Of a DNA stretch of 64,000 nt, positions 24,027 to 34,385 are shown one piece after another. Position 1 is the first letter of the stretch; each line of letters opens with the position of its first letter. The DNA is taken from NCBI GenBank assembly GCA_020310875.1, contig CM035414.1, forward strand, positions 191,968,435 through 192,032,434. The letters run 5' to 3'. The stretch is from Ceratopteris richardii. Lineage: Eukaryota; Streptophyta; Polypodiopsida; Polypodiales; Pteridaceae. The notes below the pieces were generated by a model. That model searched no databases. It worked only from the letters and a program-made list of their open reading frames with translations, and was not told where the DNA came from. A program made the position numbers and the translations under genes.

Positions 24027-26365
24027 GATTGGGGAACCAATTCTTTGTACCTGCAGCACTTAGGTGTTACGACCAAAGTCAATCTCAAGGATTACTCTCA
24101 TAAAGATGTCCCTCCTATCCAATGGAACCCCATCCATAGAGCCAAAGATGATACGGAATCGGTGCATTCCATAGGATCAGGATCCTCATGGATGTATGAA
24201 GACACTCACTTATGGATGTGCAAAGTAGCAGTAGAAGAAGAGAAGAGAGAAAAGGCCAGAGGAATAGGTGCAAACGAAACACATAGACCCATTCAAGACC
24301 CAGCCTATGCACCTGTAGTCTTTCCTGACGAAGAATTTGAACCCCACGGTTGGGCAGAAATCCTAGCAACAATGGATGTAGCCATCAATGAGAACAATGG
24401 ACACCTCACTGTGATGAAGATGGCTATGACATTACCGTCTTCTCCATAGAGCCAATCATGGGAGAGGCAGTTCTAGAAGAATGCGAACCTAGCCCTGATG
24501 CATTTGAGGATGCAAATGACTCCGATCTAGAGTCAATCATTATGGATCCACCTTTTGCATCAGATGAAGAATACTTCCATGAAGTAGAATTTCAACCCCA
24601 GAGGTATGGAGAGCTTACAAGTGATGTAAGACTAGCCACACATGTGACCCCGAAGGAGGAAGGAAAGAAAAGAAAGAAGAGAGAAGTCACACCAGAAGAG
24701 GAAGAATCTTTGTTTGAGGTCCCGGAAAATTTTAAGAAGTATGAGATAGATGACAGGAGAGTCATGATCAGAATGCCTAAACGAGAGGTGCAATCAGGAG
24801 AGGCCTATGATAACAAAGAAACCACAAAGAAAATTGTGGTAGCCATGGAAGAAGGAGAAGAGAGATGCACGTACATAGGCCATGACCTGACAGAAGAGGA
24901 AGAACAAGAGCTAATAGCCTTGCTAAGAGAATACAGAGACGTGTTCGCTTGGAGTTACAAGGATTTGAAGGGTGTTGATCCAGACATATGCTCACACACT
25001 ATCCCCATGACCTCGGATGCCAAACCTTCTAAGCAAAAGCCATACACATATAATGATAATTATGCTGCTAAGATCAAAGAGGAGATAGATAGACTGGTCG
25101 AAGCTGGATTCATCTATGAAATTGAGCACACTGAGTGGGTATCCCCCATCGTAGTGGTGCCCAAGAAAAATGGAAAGCTGCGTGTGTGCATTAACTTAAA
25201 GAAGGTTAATGCAGCCACAATTCGAGATAATTATCCGCTTCCCATCACAGAACATCTCTTAGAAAGAGTAGCAGGCAAGGAAGTGTACAGCTTCCTTGAT
25301 GGATTTTCGGGCTACAATCAAGTAGCCATAGCTCCAGAGGATCAGCATAAGACAGCTTTTGCCACAGAGTGGGGCATATTTGCCTTTCGGGTAATGCCAT
25401 TTGGGCTTACCAATGCACCAGCAACCTTCCAGAGGCTGATGTGCCATGTATTTAAGGAGTTCCTGAGGAAGAACTTAGAAGTCTATGTTGATGATCTTTG
25501 TGCTCATTCCAACATCAGACAAACCCATATTCCTGAACTGAGACAAATCTTTCACAAATGTAGAGAATATCAAGTCTGCCTAAACCCAGAAAAGTGTGTT
25601 TTCATGGTCAGGCAAGGTAAGATTTTAGGACACATAGTGTCAAAGAATGGCATATCCATCGATGAAGAGAAAGTAAGAGCCATAGCCGAGTTACCTAGGC
25701 CAAAGAACGTCAAGGAAGTACAGGCTTTTATGGGGCATTGTGGTTACTACCGACGGTTCATTCATATGTATGCTGTCATTGCAAAGCCCATGTATAGACT
25801 TTTGACTAACTTTGAGTGGACTGATGAATGTGAGAATTCCTTCCAGGAGCTTAAACGAAGATTATGTTCAGCACCAATCTTAACCACACCAGATTGGAAT
25901 AAGCCATTCCATGTTCACGTGGATGCATCCAATTATGCTATTGGGTGTGTGCTTGCTCAACCTACTGGTGAAGGTAATATGGATCTTCCAATTGCCTATG
26001 CCAGTAGACAATTGAATGCAGCTGAACGAAATTATACAACCACCGAACGAGAGGGATTAGGCATGGTATACGCAGTTAAAAAGTTTAGACATTATTTGCT
26101 TGCAAATAAGTTTAAATTTTTTACTGACCATCAGGCACTGCTATACCTCGTAAACAAGCCATGCAATACAGGAAGATTAGTAAGATGGTTTCTCTTGCTA
26201 ATGGAATATGATTTCGAGGTTGTGGTAAGGAAAGGGAAGACTCACTTGCGAGCAGACCATCTCTCTAGGCTCACATCTAGAGAGCCCCACAAGGAGTGTC
26301 AGATGACCTTCCTCATGCTTACTTGTTTAACTTGGAAGTGGTACCGCAGTGGGCTAAACCATTAG
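24027..26365 (+). pseudogene. pol: Gy-1 reverse transcriptase and RNase H
   Basis: 24027-24449 continues the protease-RT linker. A single-base deletion near 24385 (by comparison with Gy-2) moves the frame to 24458-26365. RT blocks: [54 protein letters not shown] and catalytic YVDDL (25484-25498). RNase H-type blocks follow (HVHVDASNYAIGCVLAQ, FFTDHQALLYLVN). RT/RNase H copies the element RNA into DNA in the particle. A second single-base deletion in a C run near 26285 shifts the frame again before integrase. Confidence 0.9.
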
Positions 26366-26996
26366 TGCCAGTATTGACATACGGACCTAACCACCCAGTA
26401 ATAAACACACAGGATAGAGAGGTAGTAAAAGCCCAAAAGTATCACATCACGGCAGGAAGTATGTACAAGCACACGGATCAAGGGATCTTGGCTTGTTGTG
26501 TGGAAGAGGATGAGTACGCTAAATGGTTGCAATTAGCACATGTAGGTGCATTAGAGCAACACTACTCAAAGCAACGAACCCTACAGACACTAAGGAGACT
26601 CGGAGTGCACTGGCCTACTATGGAGGCTGACGTCCAAAAGTTGTGCAAGGAATGCCCAATCTGTTGCACTAAACCACCTGTGGAACATGCCACTCTCTAT
26701 CAAGTGTCCATAGTGCCAGATTGGAGTGAACCACTAGTATCCTTCCTGAGGACGAAAACATTCCCTCCAGACATGACTCTGGCTAGGAAAAGAAGTCTAG
26801 AACAAGAAGCCCTAGATTACTCACTCATTGGTGATAATCTATACAAGCGTGGTAAAGATGGTTACCTGAGACTATGTGTCCATGAGAGCGAATATCTCAA
26901 AATCTTGGATACTGCTCACCAAGGTGTAGCAGGAGGACACTTTGGACCAGATCGGGTAATCAAGGCAATACTATTTGCGGGCTTCTGGTGGCCAAC
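26296..26996 (+). pseudogene. pol: Gy-1 integrase, N-terminal part
   Basis: Linker and HHCC zinc-binding region of integrase. LGVHWPTMEADVQKLCKECPICC comes first, then HQGVAGGHFGPDRV and AGFWWPT at the end. The frame is cut by Gy-2 at 26997; the five bases before it (ccaac, 26992-26996) are repeated at 39577-39581. The rest of integrase resumes beyond Gy-2. Confidence 0.9.
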
Positions 26997-27622
26997 TGTC
27001 ACTCTAGCACAATGGTGAGTACCAACGTGAGGAGATACACCTCATAAATGTCAATCCGTGGAGACGTGAGGACCGGTATGAAGACCGTGAGCAAGTGATG
27101 GCACAAGTGCGTGAGTGAAAGCACACAAGCATGCACACACATACACACACACGTGCACAAAGTAAGAGCAAAGAGTGGAACAATGGAAAGCTTCGATTAC
27201 CAAAGAGCTCTCTTACAAAGCTGAAATCTACAACAAGCTAACCTCAAAAATGAGCTCTCCAGCCCTTTTTATAGTTTTTGAGTGGTTTTGGCCCTGTCCA
27301 GACCTAGTGTCCGGCCTAGTTAAAAAATAGGTTCCAGGGCTTATTTGGGGGCTCAAACGGAGTCTAAAAATTATGAAAATTGGTAGGATGGTAGTTCTAA
27401 TACTCCTCAAGCTCAAGGACTCCTCGACTTGAACAAAATGGAGTTACAAAAATGGAAAATGGTATTTACAATGGTTCTTAGTGATAATAATCACTATTTT
27501 TATAAGGATTTCATCTGAAAATTTGACAGGTGCTTCTTGGAGCTCCCTACTAGCTCCTTCTTCTTGTGTGTCCACTTCCTTGATGCACTTCCATTCTTTG
27601 TCCTTGATCTTGAGCTTCAACA
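26997..27622 (-). repeat. Gy-2 3' LTR
   Basis: 626 bp, TG...CA ends. It has 17 bp (within 27400-27430, ctcaagctcaaggactc region) that the 5' LTR lacks; the repeated ctcctc at the edges suggests slippage or microhomology deletion in the other copy. Confidence 0.95.
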
Positions 27623-27639
27623 CTCCCCCCCCTCTTGAG
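27623..27639 (-). promoter_or_regulatory. Gy-2 polypurine tract
   Basis: Plus-strand ctcccccccctcttgag is the complement of a long G/A run directly beside the 3' LTR, the primer site for second-strand DNA synthesis. The same tract is found in Gy-A (17229) and Gy-D (59671). Confidence 0.9.
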
Positions 27640-28844
27640 TCTGTCGTCCCTGACAGACCCTTGTTGTAGTGGTCGTTCCATGTAGTACGTTGAGAGGTAG
27701 CATCCTTTGCGTCCAACAGGGGCGGTCCTTCTTCCCAATGTATCCTGGTCGTTTGTCTGGTTCTTCACTTTGCCACTGTTATCTCTTACAGTTTGTAGTC
27801 CCTTTGTACGTACTTCTGCCTTGTATTCCATCTGGATGGTGCATTTGTGAGTTTTCCAAAACTACTAGTTGCTCAAAGGAGGTGTTCAATGTTGATTATG
27901 AGCAACTCTCAATGGTGGATGGCTCCCTTGTTCTTGTAGTGGTCACCGTGATGTCCTCTGATTCTTCCAAAGATGGCTTTCATAGTTTTCATGCCAAGTA
28001 CTTGTAACCCATAATGGATGATGGGTAAGTGCTTTAGTGCGTGGGTTGAACAAAATATGTGCCTTGTGCATGGCCTTGTAATGTGGCCCTACGTATGCGT
28101 ACTTGGAAAATGCATGGCAAGAAGTATGGTGCAAGAGATTGGGTCTTGAGCTAAGTGCTCAAGGGTATGCTGACGAAGAGGTTTCCTAATCGATCATGGT
28201 TATAGTGTTGTTGAAGCATACACGTCTTACCATGGTGAAGGATCTGTTGATCTTCATCTCTTCGTGTTGTAGTTCCATCATGGTGTTTGACCATCGGCTT
28301 GTCCTTTTTGTTGATGGATGTCCTTGCTGAAAGTTCGCTGATGAGTATTTTCAAGCATAGTCCTCTTCTTTGCCCCTCTTTTTTTTTTTTTTTTGTTGTT
28401 GCACACGATGGCATCAAACAAGAAGAAAGAGGTTAGTATCAATAACATATTTTGCATGTGAAAATTGTGTCTCATGTGCCTGGGATTTCTCAATTGTGTC
28501 TATGCACGGCCATGTAAGGTGGCCCTATATTGATGCATGCGTTGGAAATGCATGACCTGAATGGTGCAAACGACTGGGTTATGCCAAAGGCACATGGTTG
28601 CTGCTGGTCGAAGCTTTTGATGTTACTTGCATACTTGATGAATTCTTTGATTGGAGGTGTCTATTGGATCTCGAAATGATGTAATCCTCCGGATTGGAAC
28701 CCATTTTGGAATAGGGTTTGGTACTGTAGAGATCACCTCAGGCCACTTCATCTTTGGATGCTTTCCAAACTTTGGTATCCCGTGTGGTTGGCCTTTTGGT
28801 TCTGTGGATGTTGTTGGTGCTTTTGGCTTCCAAACCCATATCCT
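27640..28844 (-). other. Gy-2 3' region with degenerate 3' ORF end
   Basis: 27740-28515 matches 58446-59225 of Gy-A. Near the PPT a minus-strand peptide QQGSVRDDRLKRGGS (27660-27610) is conserved with Gy-A and Gy-D. The rest is non-coding or decayed, with a T16 run at 28379. Around 28640-28830 minus-strand frames still show WKPK and WVPIRR-like pieces of the basic tail. Confidence 0.65.
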
Positions 28845-29240
28845 TCATGATTGTCTGCTTACTTGTGCAGAAGGGTTGAGTTTATCTTTGTTTGTTCTTT
28901 GTGTTTTGTTCTTACCCTTTGCTTTCCTTGGCTTCTTTGTTGAGACCTTTTGTCTGGTGGGGAGCATAGGCCGTTGTGTATGTAAGAGCTTCTTGGGTAC
29001 CCACATCTGTAATCGCCCGTGTTGAGCTGTAGCTAATTTTTTAGGCACCCAAATTTGTACATGATTGTGGTCGACCTTCTTTGATCTCTTCGGTACCCAA
29101 ATTTGTTGGATTCTTCGTGCTTGAGCCTGTCGTAGGTGCTTGGTCCTTCTTTTTCCATGGCCGATCTGGTTGGGTGGGAATCTTTGAGGCAACATCGATG
29201 GTTGCACTCCTTTCTTTACCCAGATCTGCTTCATGCCCAT
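28845..29240 (-). pseudogene. Gy-2 basic tail with WVPK repeats
   Basis: The minus-strand frame is rich in K, R and Q, with repeated tryptophan motifs: KQIWVKKG, QQIWVPKRS, VQIWVPKKL and LQMWVPKKL at spacings of about 15-45 residues. It lies downstream of integrase and the second-protease relic, matching the Gy-1 tail at 41400-41880. The role is unknown; the charge suggests nucleic-acid binding (inference). Confidence 0.65.
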
Positions 29241-29375
29241 AACTTCTTTCTTCTTGAAGGCTCTTTGTCTATTTGATAGACTGGCTATCTTGCACTGTTT
29301 TGTTTGCTTCTGAGGTTGGACTAAAGTGGATGCTTTACTCGTTGAAAAAGAAGAAGGTTCTTCTTGCCTTTGCGA

Positions 29376-29657
29376 CTATCCTTCCATGATTGTGTCCGTC
29401 TGGATCATAGATCTTTTGACATTTACAACATCTTGTTCGAGAAGATTAGCGTTAGAGGAAAGAAGAGAGCGTGTGGTGTCTTGGTCAGTGGCCATGCAAT
29501 TCTCCAATTCTAATGTAATGCATTGTTCATGTGCCCAAACATGAAGAAGTTGACTTCTTAGGTTCAAGTTGACAGCATGGTCGTAAATCCAATCTTGACC
29601 CAAGACAAGTGGCTCTGTGAATGTCCATGTGATATTTTGGAGCTTTTGTGTTGACAT
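29376..29657 (-). pseudogene. Gy-2 second retropepsin, C-terminal half only
   Basis: The minus-strand frame contains TEPLVLGQDWIYDHAVNL, the C-terminal strand of the second protease-like domain seen complete in Gy-1. The half bearing the catalytic DSGA loop is absent. The integrase tail runs directly into filler sequence near 29657, so a deletion of roughly 100-plus codons occurred there. Confidence 0.8.
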
Positions 29658-30771
29658 CTAGGCCTAACCGCCGTAGCTTATTTCTTCTAATGCGCTCTCT
29701 CGCCTCTGCTTGTGCTTCTTCTCTAACCCTTAACTCCTCTTCTTTTCGCTTCTTAGCAGTGTTGAGTCTCATGAGCATTTCCTCTATAAGAGGTTCTTGA
29801 TATAACTTGACTCGGCATCCACTAATATAGTTTGGTAGGATATCACCTTCTAAAGTGGCCAATTGAACTGCACCGCTAGTGGAGAGTCTATTAATGATCA
29901 TGGGTCCATATCCTCGTTTCTCCAATTTGCGGGCATGTTGCTTTAGCGTATAAACCAGCACTAGATCTCCTTCCTTCAATCCTTTATCCTTTACATGGGC
30001 ATCAAAGTATGCCTTTTGCCTTTTCTTTGCAGCATAAATGCCTGCTGCTGCCCGTAGCCTCGTCTCACCTAAGCGTTCTAGATCAAAGATCCTGGAAGAC
30101 AACTCATGTCCATTCCACTCATGCTCTTGTGCTACTTTCAAGGCTGGGATTAGGAAGTCCAATGGTAGCACGACATTCTGTCCAAAGACCATCTGAAATG
30201 GGATAGCATTGAGTACCGTTTTGTAGGCAACTCGGTATGCCCGAATAGCATGATGAAGTTGTTTGTTCCAATCAGAGCGTTTATTATTTACAAGTTTCGT
30301 CAATACGTTACATAGGATCTTATTCGTGCTCTCGGCTTGTCCGTTAGCTTGTGGGTGATAGGGGGCAGACTTCTTATGTATCACCATGAATTCTTGAAGG
30401 AGATTTTCAATGACCTCATTCAAGAAGTGTGTACCTCTATCACTAACCAACTCTATTGGTAACCCATATCTAGTGAACACATTTTCGAATAAGAACTTAG
30501 CCGTTGTTTGAGCATCATTCTTTGTTGTGGCTTTTACTTCTACCCATTTGGTAAGGTAATCAGTGGCTACAATAATGTATTCCGCATGGGAGTTTTTAGC
30601 TGGGGGGTTAATAGGACCAACAAAGTCTATACCCCACTTCGAGAATGCGCGCCCTCCCATCATTGGCCTCAAAGGCATCTCATCTTTTCTTATCGGATAT
30701 TGGGCACGTTGGCATGTGTCACATTTCTTCACATAAGTATGTGCATCCATATGAAGAGGGTAGATAACCAT
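29655..30771 (-). pseudogene. pol: Gy-2 integrase core
   Basis: Begins at LHMDAHTYVKKCDTCQR, the end of the zinc-binding region. It carries the DDE catalytic core: Asp in WGIDFVGPI, Asp in ELVSDRGTHF, Glu in HPQANGQAESTNK. C-terminal blocks follow (LVLVYTLKQHARKLEKRGYGPM) and then a charged K/R/E helix. The upstream HHCC histidine segment is deleted (about 43 codons, not a multiple of three) next to 30745. Confidence 0.9.
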
Positions 30772-30970
30772 CTTTTCCTCGTCGGTATAGGTTGTCTCCT
30801 ACTAAGGCATATTCCTGAGCCTCTTGCTCCATGCTTCGTCTTCTTGATAGATTAGCCTCGTTCGTTAGTGTTCCTGATCTCATAAATTCTACCAGTGGAG
30901 CGCTCCAATCCGGAATTAATGACACGTGATAAAGAGTGGCATGCTCCACTGGGGGTCTCTTCTTGCACAC
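30719..30970 (-). pseudogene. pol: Gy-2 RT-integrase linker
   Basis: The frame starting CKKRPPVEHATLYHVSLIPDW corresponds to 26660-26860 of Gy-1. It is separated from the RT/RNase H frame by a single-base deletion near 30985 and ends at the integrase deletion. Confidence 0.85.
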
Positions 30971-32490
30971 TAGACAATTCTTAATCCACTCATGTATTCT
31001 TTGTCCATGCTAGGCCAATACACTCCTAAACGTTTTAGGTTTTGCAATGTTCGTTGTTTAGAGTAGTGATTTCCTAGCAATCCCTCATGGGCTTGTTGCA
31101 ACCAACTAGTATGTTCATCGTCCTCGACACAACAAGCTAGTACGCCCTCGGTATCTTGCTTGTACATACTACCTGCCAATATTTGATATTGTTGTGATCG
31201 TACAAGTTCTTCTTTGTTTGTTTTTACGTTCTTATTTGCAGGTCCGAAGGTTAGGACAGGTACCAACTTATTTTCCCATTTAGGAACAACTTCTAAATTG
31301 AACAAATAAGCATCTGGTAACACATCCGACACTCCTTGCGGTGGCTCTCCTGAAGTGATGCGAGAGAGATGGTCCGCCCTAAGATGGGTTCTACCTTTCC
31401 TGACAACAACTTCAAAGTCGTATTCCATTAGTAAGAGGAACCATCTCACCAAGCGGCCTGTATTGCAAGGTTTATTGACCAAATATAGTAAAGCTTGATG
31501 ATCAGTGAAAAACTTGAACTTATTGGCCAATAAATAGTGTCTAAACTTTTTCACAGCGTATACCATGCCTAAGCCTTCTCTCTCCGTTGTGGTATAATTT
31601 CGTTCAGCTGCATTTAATTGCCTACTAGCATATGCTATCGGCAAATCTAGGTTTCCTTCACCTGTGGGTTGTGCTAGCACACATCCTATTGCATGATTGG
31701 AGGCATCCACATGGACATGAAAGGGTTTGCTCCAATCTGGAGTAGTCAATATTGGTGCTGTGCACAAACGTCTTTTCAGCTCGTTGAAGGAATTCTCGCA
31801 TTCCTCGTTCCACTCAAAATTTGTTAACAACCCATAAAGAGGTTTATCTATGATGGCATACATGTGGATAAACCTACGGTAATATCCACAATGGCCCATA
31901 AAGGCTTGTACCTCTTTAACATTCCTTGGTCTTGGCAACTCTGCTATCGCTCTTACCTTGTCTTCATCTGTTGAAATTCCATTCTTAGAAACAATGTGAC
32001 CTAAGATCTTACCTTGTCATACCATGAACACACACTTCTCTGGGTTCAGACACACTCGATATTCTCTACACTTGTTGAAGATCTGTCTGAGCTCAGGGAT
32101 GTGGTAACTTCTTTCTTGGGAATGAGCGCATAAATCATCCACATATACTTCTAAGCTCTTTCGCAAGAACTCTTTGAAGACATGACACATGAGCCTTTGG
32201 AATGTTGCAGGTGCATTGGTGAGCCCAAATGGCATCACACGAAATGCAAAGATTCCCCATTCTGTGGCAAAGGCCGTTTTGTGTTTATCTTCGGGGGCAA
32301 TGGCTACTTGGTTGTAACCTAAAAATCCATCAAGGAAGCTATAAACTTCCTTGCCTGCAACACGCTCCAATAGATGTTCGGTGATTGGAAGTGGATAACT
32401 ATCTCTGATCGTAGCGGCATTAACTTTTTTAAGGTTAATGCACACTCGCAATTTCCTGTTCTTCTTGGGCACTACTACAATGGGGGACAC
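30970..32490 (-). pseudogene. pol: Gy-2 reverse transcriptase and RNase H
   Basis: [55 protein letters not shown] (32131-32145), and RNase H blocks HVHVDASNHAIGCVLAQ and FFTDHQALLYLVN. An in-frame TGA at 32017-32019 lies just after VFMV, where Gy-1 has Arg (a likely CGA-to-TGA change). A single-base deletion near 32505 separates this frame from the upstream protease frame. Confidence 0.9.
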
Positions 32491-34370
32491 CCATTCAGTG
32501 TGCTCAATCTCATAGATGAAACAGCTTCAATCAGCCTGTCAATTTCCTCCTTTATTTTGGCTGCATAATTGTCATTATATGTGTAGGGCTTTTGTTTGGT
32601 GGGCTTGGCATCAGCGGTCATCAGAATCATATGAGAGCAAATCTTTGGATCTACTCCTTTCAAGTCTCTATAGTGCCATGCGAACACATCCCTATATTCC
32701 CTTAATAGAGCTACAAGCTCTGCTTCTTCTTTTGCACTTAGGTCATCTCCTATGTACGTACATCGTTCTTCGTTCCCTTCAATGGTCACTACAATTTTTT
32801 TGGTCTTTTCTTTATTGTCATATGCTTCTCCTATAATGGCCTCTCTCTTAGGCATCCGTACCAAAATTTTTCGGTCTTCCACTTCATATTTCTTGAAATT
32901 TTCTGGTACTTCAAATAATGATTCTTCCTCTTCTTGTTTCACTGCTTTTCTTTTCTTTTTCTTTTGACCTCCTTCACTTCCTTCCTTTGAATTTATCGTT
33001 TTAATACTCGTGAGGGGTTCTTCTTCTTTTTGGGTTAACACTCCTATGTCTTCTAAATAGTGTTCCTCTGAGTCAAAATAAGTATCCATCACAATGGATT
33101 CTAGATCATCGTCATTCTCTTCTTCTTCTATGAACTCACTAGGATCACACTCTTCCAACAGGGGCTGACACATGAACACTGAAATATCATAACCCTCCTC
33201 ATCACAATGAGGTGTCCATTGTTCTTCATTGACAACAATGTCCATGGTGGCTAGGAATTCTGCCCAACCATGAGGCTCAAATTCCTCGTCTGGAAATATC
33301 ATCGGCGTATAGGCTGGGTCTTTTATTGGTCTATCTCCTGAGGGAGTTCCTTCATCTCTTGCTTTTAGGCGCTTTTCCTCTTCCTCTGCGACCTTGCACA
33401 TCCACAAGTGAGTATCTTCATGCAGCCATGATGGATCAGGTGAACTTCCAGAATGCACGGAGATAGAATCTTCTTTCGCTTTGTGGATAGGATTCCACTG
33501 TAGGGGTGGGACATCTCTAAAGGTGTAATCCTTCAAATTGACCTTGGTGGTGACCCCTAAGTGCTGTAAGTATAAGGAGTTGGTTCCCCAATCCTGTACT
33601 ATTTGCAATTGTCGTAGGGAGGGTCTTCCTAGGATCATCTCATGGACATTATTTTTCTCAAAGTCACATATGGCAAATGTGTGCTCAAACTCTACACCAC
33701 AAGTGGTTAGAGTTATCCCTTCTAGCAATCCTAGAGGTTTTTCAAAATGACCATCTGCCATTTGAAGTTTCATTCTAGTTGGTCTTAATGTGGGTTTGCC
33801 CCATCGCTTCCACAAGGATGTGGTCGCAATAGCAACGCCAGCACCTGAATCTACGATTGCTTTGGTTGTGTAACCTTGGTAGGTGATCGGAAGATAAGTA
33901 TTACCTTCTTCACCTTCACTCATGTCTCCTATCTTGTCTAGCGGTATCTCTGGTACTTTCTGCTTAGAGCCTACTTTTGGCATATTGGAATCAAGTTCTG
34001 GAACCTGATCCTTCACCTGATTCCAGAGCTCAGGTTTTGCTTTGAGCAGCTCTTCTACCGTGAGATGGCATTGAACCTTAGTGTTCTTCATGACATCAGT
34101 GTTTCTTGGAACCACTGAATCTTCATTTCTTACCAATATTGTGGGAGCTCTGATCTGGAGAGATTCAGATTCCCATGGGCCTGTGAAATGAGGCAACTCT
34201 TGTAAAGAATTAGATTCAAAATCTAATCTCTCATCCTCTTGTTGCTCTATTTGATCTCCATAGATAGACGGAATGTCTTGGGGAAATTGATCATGAAGAT
34301 CATCAATCTCAAGAATAGGAGGGGAATTACCCTTCTCCTTGGCCCATTTCTCTTCTTGTATTTCCCGCAA
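32475..34370 (-). pseudogene. pro: Gy-2 first protease and protease-RT linker
   Basis: Retropepsin with IVDSGAGVAIATTSLWKRW (catalytic DSG at 33843-33851) and MILGRPSLRQLQ. Unlike Gy-1, the frame continues without a stop through a linker with acidic runs (EEEENDDD, KKKKRK) to the start of RT. It is in the same frame as gag to the right, separated by one TAG at 34386-34388. Confidence 0.9.
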
Positions 34371-34385
34371 GAACTCTTGAGAGTA

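Noticed and set aside
26296..26365. Programmed frameshift between RT and integrase in Gy-1
   Set aside because: Gy-2 stays in one frame at this position, so the Gy-1 shift is better explained by a lost C in a C run.
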